Assembly: GCF_010994755.1 (NCBI RefSeq)
Contig: NZ_WHSB02000002.1
Location: forward strand, 310,001 to 374,000
Source of the DNA: Shinella lacus
GTDB taxonomy: Bacteria > Pseudomonadota > Alphaproteobacteria > Rhizobiales > Rhizobiaceae
Direction: 5' to 3'
DNA length: 64,000 nucleotides
Below, one piece after another: positions 30,807-38,849 of this stretch (its first letter is position 1; each line of letters begins with the position of its first letter). The translations under genes were made by a program, and so were the position numbers. The notes beneath the pieces are model-generated. The model was given only the letters and a program-made list of their open reading frames with translations, was not told the DNA's origin and made no database searches.

Positions 30807-31457
30807 ATGCACATCCTTGTCCGCGCTCTCCTCTCCGCCTGCCTCTTCGTTTCCACCGCCGCCCATGCCGATGACGGCTATCCCGTCCGCGATATCCGCA
30901 AGGTCGTGGTGAGCGGCGATGATAGCGTGCCCAACACGGTGCTGAAGCGCACCGGCGAACACCTGAAGCGCGCCGCCAAGGCGACCCGCCGCCCGGTGCA
31001 GATCGATCGCGCCGCCATGGATATCCGCATTATCGGCGTGAAGCAGGCGGGCGATGGCCACAGTTCCGCAAAGGTCACGGTGACGCTCGCCGATCTCGGC
31101 GGCGGCGCCTCGTCGCGCAAGACGCTGACGGTCAACAGCTTCATGCCGGCCCGCAAGGGCCGCGAGGCGGCACTTGGCGATGCCATCGCCAAGCGTGTGG
31201 CGCTCGCCTACCATCTGGCGCCGGTCGCTGCGGGCAAGGCCTCCTATGGCAAGCGGCCCGGCAAGGGCCGCAAATATGCCGGCGGCAAGCGTCGCACGGC
31301 GACGGTGCGCTCCGTCCAGGCCTATTCCGGCGCGCCGAAGCGCGCGCTCGTCATTCCGTCCGAAGCGGCGCTGACGGTGCGCTCGCGCGCGCTGGCTGAA
31401 GGCTCGACGAAGAAGGTCGCACCCTGCGTGGTGACCCAGTCGATCAGCTGCGATTGA
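30807..31457 (+). CDS. Periplasmic hypothetical protein
   Basis: A 216-residue protein with a clear Sec signal peptide: a basic start, LLSACLFVSTAA, then AHA at about residue 20. The mature part is basic and repetitive, with a glycine, lysine and arginine-rich linker near residues 145-170 and two cysteines at the end (PCVVTQSISCD) that could form a disulfide. I do not recognise a domain. It is between atp12 and pccB on the same strand, 71 and 90 bases from each. Confidence 0.75.
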   Translation: MHILVRALLSACLFVSTAAHADDGYPVRDIRKVVVSGDDSVPNTVLKRTGEHLKRAAKATRRPVQIDRAAMDIRIIGVKQAGDGHSSAKVTVTLADLGGGASSRKTLTVNSFMPARKGREAALGDAIAKRVALAYHLAPVAAGKASYGKRPGKGRKYAGGKRRTATVRSVQAYSGAPKRALVIPSEAALTVRSRALAEGSTKKVAPCVVTQSISCD

Positions 31458-31547
31458 TCGTCTAGACCATCGATCTGGCGAACGCCCCTTCAAAGCCCCC
31501 GGTTCCGCGTGCTAAGTCCTTGGTGACACGGGAGGAACCGAGGCATC

Positions 31548-33080
31548 ATGAAGGAAATTCTCCACGAGCTCGAAGTCCGGCGCGAGCGCGCCCGCATGGG
31601 CGGCGGTGCGGCGCGCATCGATGCGCAGCATAAGCGCGGCAAGCTGACGGCGCGCGAGCGCATCGAGGTGTTTCTCGACGAGGGCTCGTTCGAGGAGTTC
31701 GACATGTTCGTCGAGCACCGCTCGACCGATTTCGGCATGGAGAAGACGAAGATCGCCGGCGACGGCGTCGTCACCGGCTGGGGCACGGTCAACGGCCGCA
31801 CCGTCTTCGTCTTCGCCAAGGATTTTACTGTTTTCGGCGGTTCGCTCTCCGAAACCCATGCCCAGAAGATCATGAAGGTCCAGGACATGGCGCTGAAGAA
31901 CCGCGCGCCGATCATCGGCCTTTACGATGCGGGTGGCGCGCGCATTCAGGAGGGCGTGGCGGCACTCGGCGGTTATGCGGAAGTGTTCCAGCGCAATGTG
32001 CTCGCCTCCGGCGTCATCCCGCAGATTTCCGTGATCATGGGGCCATGTGCGGGCGGCGACGTCTATTCGCCGGCCATGACAGACCTCATCTTCATGGTGC
32101 GCGACACGTCCTACATGTTCGTGACCGGCCCGGACGTGGTGAAGACCGTCACGAACGAGACGGTGACATCCGAACAGCTCGGCGGCGCCTCCGTGCACAC
32201 GACGAAATCCTCGATCGCCGATGGCGCATACGACAATGACGTCGATACGCTGTTGCAGGTCCGCCGCCTCATCGACTTCCTGCCGCAGTCCAACACGTCG
32301 CCCGTGCCGGAGATCGAGTGTTTCCAGTCGGTCGAGGAGATCGACGAATCGCTCGACACGCTCATCCCGGCCAATGCCAACAAGCCCTATGACATCAAGG
32401 AACTGATCCTCAAGACCGTCGACGAGGGTGATTTTTTCGAGATCCAGGAGAGCTTTGCCAAGAACATCGTCTGCGGTTTCGGGCGCATCGAAGGCTCGAC
32501 GGTCGGGTTCGTCGCCAACCAGCCGATGGTACTGGCCGGCGTGCTCGATTCGGACGCCAGCCGAAAGGCGGCGCGCTTCGTGCGCTTCTGCGACTGCTTC
32601 GGCATTCCGGTCGTCACCTTCGTCGATGTGCCGGGCTTCCTGCCGGGCACGGCGCAGGAATATGGCGGGCTCATCAAACACGGCGCCAAGCTGCTCTTCG
32701 CTTTTGCGGAAGCGACCGTGCCGAAGGTTACGCTGATCACGCGAAAGGCCTATGGTGGCGCTTACGACGTCATGTCGTCAAAACACCTGCGCGGCGACTT
32801 CAACTATGCCTGGCCGACGGCACAGATCGCGGTGATGGGCGCCAAGGGCGCCGTCGAGATCATCTTCCGCAAGGATATCGCCGATCCGGAGAAGATCGCG
32901 GCGCACACCAAGATGTACGAGGACCGGTTCCTGTCACCCTTCGTGGCGGCCGAGCGCGGCTATATCGACGAGGTGATCATGCCGCATTCGACGCGCAAGC
33001 GCATCGCGCGTGCGCTCCGTTTGCTGCGCAATAAGGATCTGGAAAATCCCTGGAAGAAACACGATAACATTCCGCTCTGA
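31548..33080 (+). CDS. pccB: Propionyl-CoA carboxylase beta chain
   Basis: A 510-residue carboxyltransferase that moves carboxybiotin CO2 to propionyl-CoA, giving methylmalonyl-CoA. Both crotonase-like halves are present with the conserved [13 protein letters not shown] and [12 protein letters not shown] glycine-rich loops and the second-half [10 protein letters not shown] and [13 protein letters not shown] motifs. It pairs with pccA at 38850 and is separated from it by about 5.8 kb of mostly leftward genes. The pathway uses odd-chain acids and branched amino acids. Confidence 0.95.
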   Translation: MKEILHELEVRRERARMGGGAARIDAQHKRGKLTARERIEVFLDEGSFEEFDMFVEHRSTDFGMEKTKIAGDGVVTGWGTVNGRTVFVFAKDFTVFGGSLSETHAQKIMKVQDMALKNRAPIIGLYDAGGARIQEGVAALGGYAEVFQRNVLASGVIPQISVIMGPCAGGDVYSPAMTDLIFMVRDTSYMFVTGPDVVKTVTNETVTSEQLGGASVHTTKSSIADGAYDNDVDTLLQVRRLIDFLPQSNTSPVPEIECFQSVEEIDESLDTLIPANANKPYDIKELILKTVDEGDFFEIQESFAKNIVCGFGRIEGSTVGFVANQPMVLAGVLDSDASRKAARFVRFCDCFGIPVVTFVDVPGFLPGTAQEYGGLIKHGAKLLFAFAEATVPKVTLITRKAYGGAYDVMSSKHLRGDFNYAWPTAQIAVMGAKGAVEIIFRKDIADPEKIAAHTKMYEDRFLSPFVAAERGYIDEVIMPHSTRKRIARALRLLRNKDLENPWKKHDNIPL

Positions 33081-33104
33081 CTGAAACGGAAGGGACGTCC
33101 ACGC

Positions 33105-33488
33105 ATGTTCGATCGGTTCTCCGCTTACCAGCCGCAGGCGCTTTCAGCACTCAGGATCATGGCAGCATTGCTTTTCATCGAGCATGGCACGCAAAAATTC
33201 TTCAATTTTCCGCCCGCGGAGCAGCCTTTCGGCGACCTGATGAATCTCATCGGCGCTGCGGGTCTGTTGGAGGTCGTCGGCGGTCTGCTGATCCTCGTAG
33301 GGCTTTTCACGCGGCCGGTGGCCTTCGTGCTCTGCGGCTTCATGGCTGTCGCCTATTTCATGGCGCATGCGCCGCAGAGCTTCTTCCCGATCAACAACCG
33401 CGGCGATGCCGCGGTATTGTTCTGCTTCGTCTTCCTGTATCTGACGACCGCGGGCCCGGGGGCTTTCGCCCTCGACAACCGGCGTTAA
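33105..33488 (+). CDS. DoxX family membrane protein
   Basis: A 127-residue DoxX-family protein with four membrane helices. The first holds the family hallmark ALLFIEHGTQKFFNFP. DoxX proteins are linked to thiol and oxidative stress in other bacteria; here the role is unknown. It lies 24 bases after pccB and so shares its transcript. The stop codon overlaps the convergent sugE by four bases. Confidence 0.9.
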   Translation: MFDRFSAYQPQALSALRIMAALLFIEHGTQKFFNFPPAEQPFGDLMNLIGAAGLLEVVGGLLILVGLFTRPVAFVLCGFMAVAYFMAHAPQSFFPINNRGDAAVLFCFVFLYLTTAGPGAFALDNRR

Positions 33489-33799
33489 GCCGCGAACTTC
33501 AACCCAAGAATGCCGGTGACGATGAGCGCGATACAGCCCATGCGGATCGCCGTCACCGGTTCGGCGAAGAGGAAGATGCCGAGCATCACCGTGCCGACCG
33601 TGCCGATACCGGTCCAGATGGCATAGGCCGTGCCGATCGGCAGCGTCTTCACGGCAAGGCCGAGCAGCACGATGGATATGACCATCGAGCCGGCGGTGAG
33701 CGCGGTCGGAAGGGGTTTGGTGAAGCCGTCGGTAAATTTGAGGCCGATCGCCCAGCCGATTTCAAAAAGGCCGGCAAGCGTCAGAAGAATCCAGGGCAT
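33485..33799 (-). CDS. sugE: SMR-family guanidinium exporter SugE/Gdx
   Basis: A 104-residue four-helix small multidrug resistance protein. The essential glutamate is E13 in LFEIGWAIGLK, and GTAYAIWTGIG is diagnostic of the SugE/Gdx branch rather than EmrE. Gdx exports guanidinium in exchange for protons as an antiparallel dimer. The ATG at 33799 has GGAG eight bases upstream. A two-hairpin guanidine-II riboswitch in the leader independently supports the guanidinium role. Confidence 0.93.
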   Translation of the reverse strand: MPWILLTLAGLFEIGWAIGLKFTDGFTKPLPTALTAGSMVISIVLLGLAVKTLPIGTAYAIWTGIGTVGTVMLGIFLFAEPVTAIRMGCIALIVTGILGLKFAA

Positions 33800-33821
33800 G
33801 GTGCCACTCCGTTTCAAAGGA

Positions 33822-33878
33822 GCGAGGCCGTCCCCGCGATCGTGACCGGACGAAACGTCCGGCGGTAGCCGTCTACCG
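33822..33878 (-). promoter_or_regulatory. Guanidine-II (mini-ykkC) riboswitch
   Basis: On the minus strand, hairpin P1 (33878-33863) has stem CGGTAG/CTACCG and loop ACGG. Hairpin P2 (33837-33822) has stem GCGGGG/CCTCGC with one G-U pair and the same loop ACGG. The ACGR loops in two hairpins, a 25-base linker, and P2 ending 11 bases before the sugE ribosome site are the defining features. The linker itself can form a CGGACG/CGTCCG stem. Confidence 0.88.
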
Positions 33879-33959
33879 GGCGGACTATTGACGATCCGCA
33901 CGGCAAGGGCAAGGGCAGGGGTGGCATGTCAGCCATGCACCCCCGCCATATCAAGTCTT

Positions 33960-34793
33960 TTAGCCGAGGCGTTCGGCATGCCACTTCAGGTGATCGTCCA
34001 TGAAGGTCGAGATGAAGTAGTAGGAATGGTCGTAACGCTCCTGCAGTCGCAGCGTCAGGCCGATATCGGTGCCCTTGATCGCCTCTTCGAACAGCCAGGG
34101 GCGTAGGCCGTTTTCCAAAAAGCCGTCCGCCTTGCCCTGGTCGATCAGGAATTCCGGGAAACGCGCGCCATCCTCGACGAGCGCGCAGGCGTCATACTGG
34201 CGCCAGGTCGCCTTGTCGGCGCCAAGGTATTTTTCGAAGGCGGGGGCCGACCAGTCGGCGGTCGAGGGTCCGACGATCGGCGCGAAGGCCGAGCAGCTCT
34301 TGAAGCGCTCCGGGTTGCGGAGCGCGATCGTCATGGCGCCGTGGCCGCCCATGGAATGGCCGAAAATGCCCTGGCGCGACATGTCCATGCGGAAGTGCTG
34401 GCTTGCGAAGTTCGGCAGTTCCTCCGTGATGTAGCTGTACATCTGGTAGTGTTCTGCCCACGGCGCTTCCGTGGCGTCGAGGTAGAAGCCGGCGCCCTTG
34501 CCCATCTGCCAGTTGGTCATTTCGTCGGGCACGTCGTTGCCGCGCGGGCTGGTATCCGGGCAGACGATGATGAGGCCGAGTTCAGCGGCCATGCGGCGGT
34601 ATTCGCCCTTTTCCATCACGTTGGCATGGCTGCAGGTGAGGCCGGAGAGATACCAGAGCACCGGGCGCGGCTCGCGGATTGCCTGCGGCGGCACGAAGAC
34701 CGCGAAGGTCATCTCGCAATTGCAGGCTTCGGAATCATGGGCGAACACGCCCTGCATGCCGCTGAAGGCGGTGTTCTGGGAAAGCACTTTCAT
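33960..34793 (-). CDS. fghA: S-formylglutathione hydrolase
   Basis: A 277-residue esterase D-type enzyme that splits S-formylglutathione to formate and glutathione, the second step of glutathione-dependent formaldehyde detoxification. The nucleophile is the serine of GHSMGGHG; the family words YLSGLTC and PDTSPRG are present, and the C-terminal histidine is in RYDHSYYF. The ATG at 34793 follows GGAGTTTCTTG. It works with adhC at 37181-36054 on the same strand, with two unrelated genes between. Confidence 0.95.
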   Translation of the reverse strand: MKVLSQNTAFSGMQGVFAHDSEACNCEMTFAVFVPPQAIREPRPVLWYLSGLTCSHANVMEKGEYRRMAAELGLIIVCPDTSPRGNDVPDEMTNWQMGKGAGFYLDATEAPWAEHYQMYSYITEELPNFASQHFRMDMSRQGIFGHSMGGHGAMTIALRNPERFKSCSAFAPIVGPSTADWSAPAFEKYLGADKATWRQYDACALVEDGARFPEFLIDQGKADGFLENGLRPWLFEEAIKGTDIGLTLRLQERYDHSYYFISTFMDDHLKWHAERLG

Positions 34794-34811
34794 CAAGAAA
34801 CTCCGGTTGTA

Positions 34812-35468
34812 TCAAGAGGCGAGCGCCACGGCCGCATTCACGGCGGCGGCGACCAGCACGGTGTTGAAGAAGAAGGAGACGATCGCGTGCAGCAGGTTGA
34901 CCTTGCGCATCGGCGTGGAGGTGATCGCGACGTCGGAGGTCTGCGCCGTCATACCGATCACGAAGGCGAAATAGAGGAAATCATAGGCGCCGGGCGCGGC
35001 ATCGCCCGGGAAATCCAGGCTTCTGCCGACATCGGGGCTGGTCTCCGTGCTGCCCGGCCGCCAGTAGAGATGGGCATAGTGCATGGCGGCCATCGTGTGG
35101 ATGGTGAGCCAGCCGAGCGCCACGGAGGCGAAGGCGAGGACGAATTCAGCCGCTGAGGCGGCCGGCCGGTTCAGCACGACGAAGAGCGAGCCCATCGAGA
35201 CGGCGACGGCTGCGAAGGTCACGGCGAAGATGATCGCCACCGGCTCGTCGCTGTCCGTCGCGTAATGTTCGAGATGGGCGGCCGTCAGGCGCGGCACGCG
35301 CCAGCCCGTCAGCAGCAGATAGCAGAGGAAGAAGGCGACGGCCCCGATATCGATGGCGAAATCCGGCTTCAGCCAGAGTGCTGCGACCAGGCTGAAGGCG
35401 GCGGCGCCGATGCCGACATAAAAGGGCACATGGCGCCCATAGATCCTGGGTCCAGGCCCTTCCTTCAT
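34812..35468 (-). CDS. DUF1345 membrane protein
   Basis: A 218-residue protein with about five membrane helices matching DUF1345. The conserved C-terminal stretch FLYFAFVIGMTAQTSDV is the family hallmark. Function unknown. Its ATG overlaps the stop of the DUF188 gene (ATGA), so the two are translationally coupled, and it ends 18 bases before fghA. Confidence 0.9.
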   Translation of the reverse strand: MKEGPGPRIYGRHVPFYVGIGAAAFSLVAALWLKPDFAIDIGAVAFFLCYLLLTGWRVPRLTAAHLEHYATDSDEPVAIIFAVTFAAVAVSMGSLFVVLNRPAASAAEFVLAFASVALGWLTIHTMAAMHYAHLYWRPGSTETSPDVGRSLDFPGDAAPGAYDFLYFAFVIGMTAQTSDVAITSTPMRKVNLLHAIVSFFFNTVLVAAAVNAAVALAS

Positions 35469-35944
35469 GCCGCTGGTCCCGCCTTGGCATTTTTTGCCCG
35501 GCGGCAGAGGCGGTCGAGCGTTTCAAGGAAGGCGGAGCGATCGCGCTGCGAAAAAGCAGCGTTGTAGCCCTTGCTTTCGCCGGTTTCGCGCAGGTGCGCG
35601 CCAAGATCGCGCATGGCGCTCGCCATGCCGATATTCGCCTTGTCGAAGAGGCGCCCAGTCGGCCCGGTCACATGCGCGCCCTTTTCGACACACCGCACCG
35701 CCAGCGGCACATCGGCCGTGACCACTATGTCGTCCGCGCCGACATTATCGGCGATCCAGTTGTCCGCGGCATCGAAGGCGCCGGAAACGATGACGTTCTT
35801 CACCATGGGGTCACGCGAGGGCCGCAGGCCGGAATTCGCGACAAAAGTCACCGGCATGCCATGGCGCTCTGCAACCTTCAGGATTTCCGGCTTCACCGGG
35901 CAAGCGTCGGCGTCGACATAGATGGTGGGCATGGCGTCAGTCAT
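35465..35944 (-). CDS. DUF188 (YaiI/YqxD) family protein
   Basis: A 159-residue protein of the YaiI/YqxD family, related to PIN-like nucleases. Conserved words are YVDADACPVK, DNWIADNV and DIVVTADVPLA, which supply the acidic residues of the presumed active site. No activity is established. It is coupled to the DUF1345 gene downstream by an ATGA overlap and lies 109 bases after adhC. Confidence 0.93.
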   Translation of the reverse strand: MTDAMPTIYVDADACPVKPEILKVAERHGMPVTFVANSGLRPSRDPMVKNVIVSGAFDAADNWIADNVGADDIVVTADVPLAVRCVEKGAHVTGPTGRLFDKANIGMASAMRDLGAHLRETGESKGYNAAFSQRDRSAFLETLDRLCRRAKNAKAGPAA

Positions 35945-36053
35945 TAAAGGTCAGCGATACGGCAATGCCCTGCGACATGGTGGCGTCCTGAAACGATGCT
36001 GCCGGAAGTCTAGCAACTCCCGGCAGGCGAGAACAGCAAAAGCGGCGCTGTTG

Positions 36054-37181
36054 TCAGTATACCACAACGCTGCGGATCGACTTGCCCTCGTGCATGAGGT
36101 CGAAGCCCTTGTTGATGTCTTCGAGCGGCATGGTGTGGGTGATCATCGGGTCGATCTGGATCTTGCCCTCCATGTACCACTCGACGATCTTCGGCACGTC
36201 AGTCCGGCCGCGCGCGCCGCCGAAGGCCGTGCCCATCCAGTTGCGGCCGGTGACGAGCTGGAATGGACGGGTGGAGATCTCCTGGCCGGCACCGGCCACG
36301 CCGATGATCACCGACTTGCCCCAGCCGCGATGCGAGGATTCGAGCGCCTGGCGCATCACCTTGGTGTTGCCCGTGCAGTCGAACGTGTAGTCCGCCCCGC
36401 CGATCGTATCGCCGTTGCGCTTGGTCAGGTTGACGAGATAGGGCACGATGTCGTCGCCGATGTCCTTCGGATTGACGAAATGCGTCATGCCGAACTTTTC
36501 GCCCCAGGCCTTGCGGTCGTTGTTGATGTCGACACCGATGATCATGTCCGCACCGGCAAGGCGCAGGCCCTGCAGCACGTTGAGGCCGATGCCGCCGAGA
36601 CCGAAGACGATCGCCGTCGATCCGACTTCCACCTTAGCCGTGTTGATGACCGCGCCGATGCCGGTGGTCACACCGCAGCCGATATAGCAGATCTTGTCGA
36701 AGGGCGCGTCCGGGTTGACCTTGGCGAGCGCGATCTCGGGCAGCACCGTATAGTTCGCGAAGGTCGAGCAGCCCATGTAGTGGAAGATCTTGTCCTTGCC
36801 GATCGAGAAGCGCGAGGTGCCGTCGGGCATCAGGCCCTGGCCCTGGGTGGCACGGATCGACGTGCAGAGATTGGTCTTGCGCGACAGGCAGGAATAACAT
36901 TCGCGGCATTCCGGCGTGTAGAGCGGAATGACGTGGTCGCCCTTCTTGAGCGAGGTGACGCCCGGGCCGACATCGACGACGATGCCGGCGCCCTCATGGC
37001 CGAGGATCGCCGGAAAAAGGCCTTCCGGGTCGGCGCCCGACAGGGTGAATTCGTCCGTGTGGCAAATGCCGGTGGCCTTCACCTCGACCAGCACTTCGCC
37101 GGCCTTCGGGCCGTCGAGCTGCACGGTCATGACTTCCAGCGGTTTTCCGGCCTGAACGGCAACGGCGGCGCGTACGTCCAT
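36054..37181 (-). CDS. adhC: S-(hydroxymethyl)glutathione dehydrogenase, class III ADH
   Basis: A 375-residue zinc alcohol dehydrogenase that oxidises the formaldehyde-glutathione adduct to S-formylglutathione. Catalytic zinc ligands are in ICHTDEF and GHEGAG plus a later cysteine; the four structural zinc cysteines are in [15 protein letters not shown]. The NAD-binding GLGGIGLNV glycine motif is intact. The name frmA is used in E. coli. It lies 84 bases after a helix-turn-helix gene on the same strand and feeds fghA. Confidence 0.97.
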   Translation of the reverse strand: MDVRAAVAVQAGKPLEVMTVQLDGPKAGEVLVEVKATGICHTDEFTLSGADPEGLFPAILGHEGAGIVVDVGPGVTSLKKGDHVIPLYTPECRECYSCLSRKTNLCTSIRATQGQGLMPDGTSRFSIGKDKIFHYMGCSTFANYTVLPEIALAKVNPDAPFDKICYIGCGVTTGIGAVINTAKVEVGSTAIVFGLGGIGLNVLQGLRLAGADMIIGVDINNDRKAWGEKFGMTHFVNPKDIGDDIVPYLVNLTKRNGDTIGGADYTFDCTGNTKVMRQALESSHRGWGKSVIIGVAGAGQEISTRPFQLVTGRNWMGTAFGGARGRTDVPKIVEWYMEGKIQIDPMITHTMPLEDINKGFDLMHEGKSIRSVVVY

Positions 37182-37265
37182 CTTCGTCTCTCCTCATGCG
37201 GATTCTTTTCGGGCGGACCATTGCAGAGCCGGCCCGAGGCCTCAAGTGCGGCAAATGGAAAAAAG

Positions 37266-37670
37266 TCAGCCCTGATCTTTTTTGATCAAATTGGCGATCT
37301 CCGCCTCCAGAGCGGCGATGGCCTTGCCGGTCTGGTCGTGAAGCCGGTGGACCTCGTTGAGCTGGCGCAGCAGCGGATGCAGGTGCTCGTCGCCGGACGG
37401 GTCCGCTGGCGCTTCGCCGATGCCCGCGATCAGCCAGGAGGGCGAGACGGACAGCACGCCGGCCAGCATGAACATCGCCTTGGTATCGGGCTCGGCGTGG
37501 TCGCGTTCCCAGCCGCTCACCGTGTCTTCCGGCAGGCCGAGGCGGGAAGCGACGCCTTCGAGCGACAGGGCCAGCGCATCGCGGGCGCGCCAGATGCGCC
37601 CGCCGAGCGTGTCGCCGTCGGCGCGGCCCGAGGGGAAGGGGATGGTGTTGTTTTCGCCGGGAAACGTCAT
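37266..37670 (-). CDS. Helix-turn-helix (XRE-type) regulator
   Basis: A 134-residue protein with an HTH_3 domain at about residues 24-84: SLEGVASRLGLPEDTVSGWE contains the helix-turn-helix. A coiled-coil-like tail of 40 residues follows (LLRQLNEVHRLHDQTGK). The ATG at 37670 is chosen because GGAGGCCGTG directly precedes it. It is upstream of adhC and divergent from a DMT transporter, so either may be a target. A short inverted repeat AATGC-N6-GCATT (37707-37722) lies in the divergent gap. Confidence 0.88.
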   Translation of the reverse strand: MTFPGENNTIPFPSGRADGDTLGGRIWRARDALALSLEGVASRLGLPEDTVSGWERDHAEPDTKAMFMLAGVLSVSPSWLIAGIGEAPADPSGDEHLHPLLRQLNEVHRLHDQTGKAIAALEAEIANLIKKDQG

Positions 37671-37836
37671 CACGGCCTCCATTTCTTATCAGGCGAGTTT
37701 ACAGGCAATGCGGGATTGCATTCTACCTCAAATGCGCCGCTTCGCGCCGCCCGCACGCCGGCATTCCGGGGCTGGATTTCCGGCATTGCCTGTCGGTGGA
37801 AAAGAGCTATGCAGGGGTGAACGAGGGAGTCGCATC

Positions 37837-38787
37837 ATGAACGCTGCAACCGGCACCAACCAGCAGGCGGGCGGAGGCACCATGCAGGGCGTGATGCTCA
37901 TGGCGGTCGCCATGCTGCTGCTTCCCTGCATGGATGCGATCGCCAAATACATGGCAACCTTCGCCGACATGTCGCCGGGGCAGGTGACCTTCTATCGCTT
38001 CTTCTTCCAGGTCGTCTGCACGATCCCGCTGATCTTCACAGCAGCCGGCAGCGCAACGCTTCGGCCGAAACGCCCCTGGCTGAACCTGCTGCGCGGCGTC
38101 ATCCACGGCGCGGCGAGCCTGCTGTTCTTCGCGGCCGTCAAATACATGCCGCTTGCCGACGTGTTCGCGATCTATTTCGTGGAGCCCTTCATCCTCACCG
38201 CCATGTCCGCGGCGTTCCTGGGCGACAAGGTCGGCTGGCGGCGCTGGCTGGCCATCGTCGTCGGCTTCGGCGGCGCGCTCATCGTCATCCAGCCGAGCTT
38301 CGTGCTCTTCGGCTGGACCGCGCTGTTGCCGGTCGCCTGCGCCTTCCTCTATTCGATCTACCTCTTCATGAACCGCGCCATCGGCGACGCCGATTCCCCG
38401 CTGACCATGCAGACGATCGCCGGCTTCGGCGGCACGATCTTCATGGGCGTGGCCCTGTTCGCCGGTCACTCGGCCGGCATCGCCGATTTTGCGCCCTCGC
38501 TGCCGGCATCCGCCTTCGCACTGGTGCTGCTCGTCATCCTCGGCGCGCTGTCGGGTTATGCGCATATGCTGGTCGTGCGCGCCTTCCGCATGGCGCCGCT
38601 CTCGTTGCTGGCCCCCTTCCAGTATTTCGAGATCATTTCCGCGACCGTGCTCGGATATGCGATCTTCGGCGATTTCCCGACGCCGTCGAAATGGCTCGGC
38701 ATCGCTGTCATCGTCGCCTCCGGTCTGTTCATCATTTGGCGCGAGCACCGGACCCGCAGGGTCGCCGCTGAGATCGCCTTCGACTGA
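37837..38787 (+). CDS. EamA/DMT-superfamily transporter
   Basis: A 316-residue protein with ten predicted membrane helices in two EamA repeats. It resembles RhaT/YdcZ-like drug and metabolite exporters of alphaproteobacteria; FYRFFFQ and the repeat-two FQYFEIISA are typical. The substrate is unknown. It is divergent from the HTH gene and lies 62 bases before pccA, perhaps in the same transcript. Confidence 0.92.
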   Translation: MNAATGTNQQAGGGTMQGVMLMAVAMLLLPCMDAIAKYMATFADMSPGQVTFYRFFFQVVCTIPLIFTAAGSATLRPKRPWLNLLRGVIHGAASLLFFAAVKYMPLADVFAIYFVEPFILTAMSAAFLGDKVGWRRWLAIVVGFGGALIVIQPSFVLFGWTALLPVACAFLYSIYLFMNRAIGDADSPLTMQTIAGFGGTIFMGVALFAGHSAGIADFAPSLPASAFALVLLVILGALSGYAHMLVVRAFRMAPLSLLAPFQYFEIISATVLGYAIFGDFPTPSKWLGIAVIVASGLFIIWREHRTRRVAAEIAFD

Positions 38788-38849
38788 GGTGCCTTGAGCG
38801 CTTCCTGTTGAGTGGCTAAGACTCGCTTTAGAGACTGCCGGAGGAAAGC

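Noticed and set aside
35922-37820. 632-residue plus-strand frame across adhC and neighbours
   Set aside because: It covers adhC, DUF188 and HTH genes that have clear motifs on the other strand, and its own sequence matches nothing.
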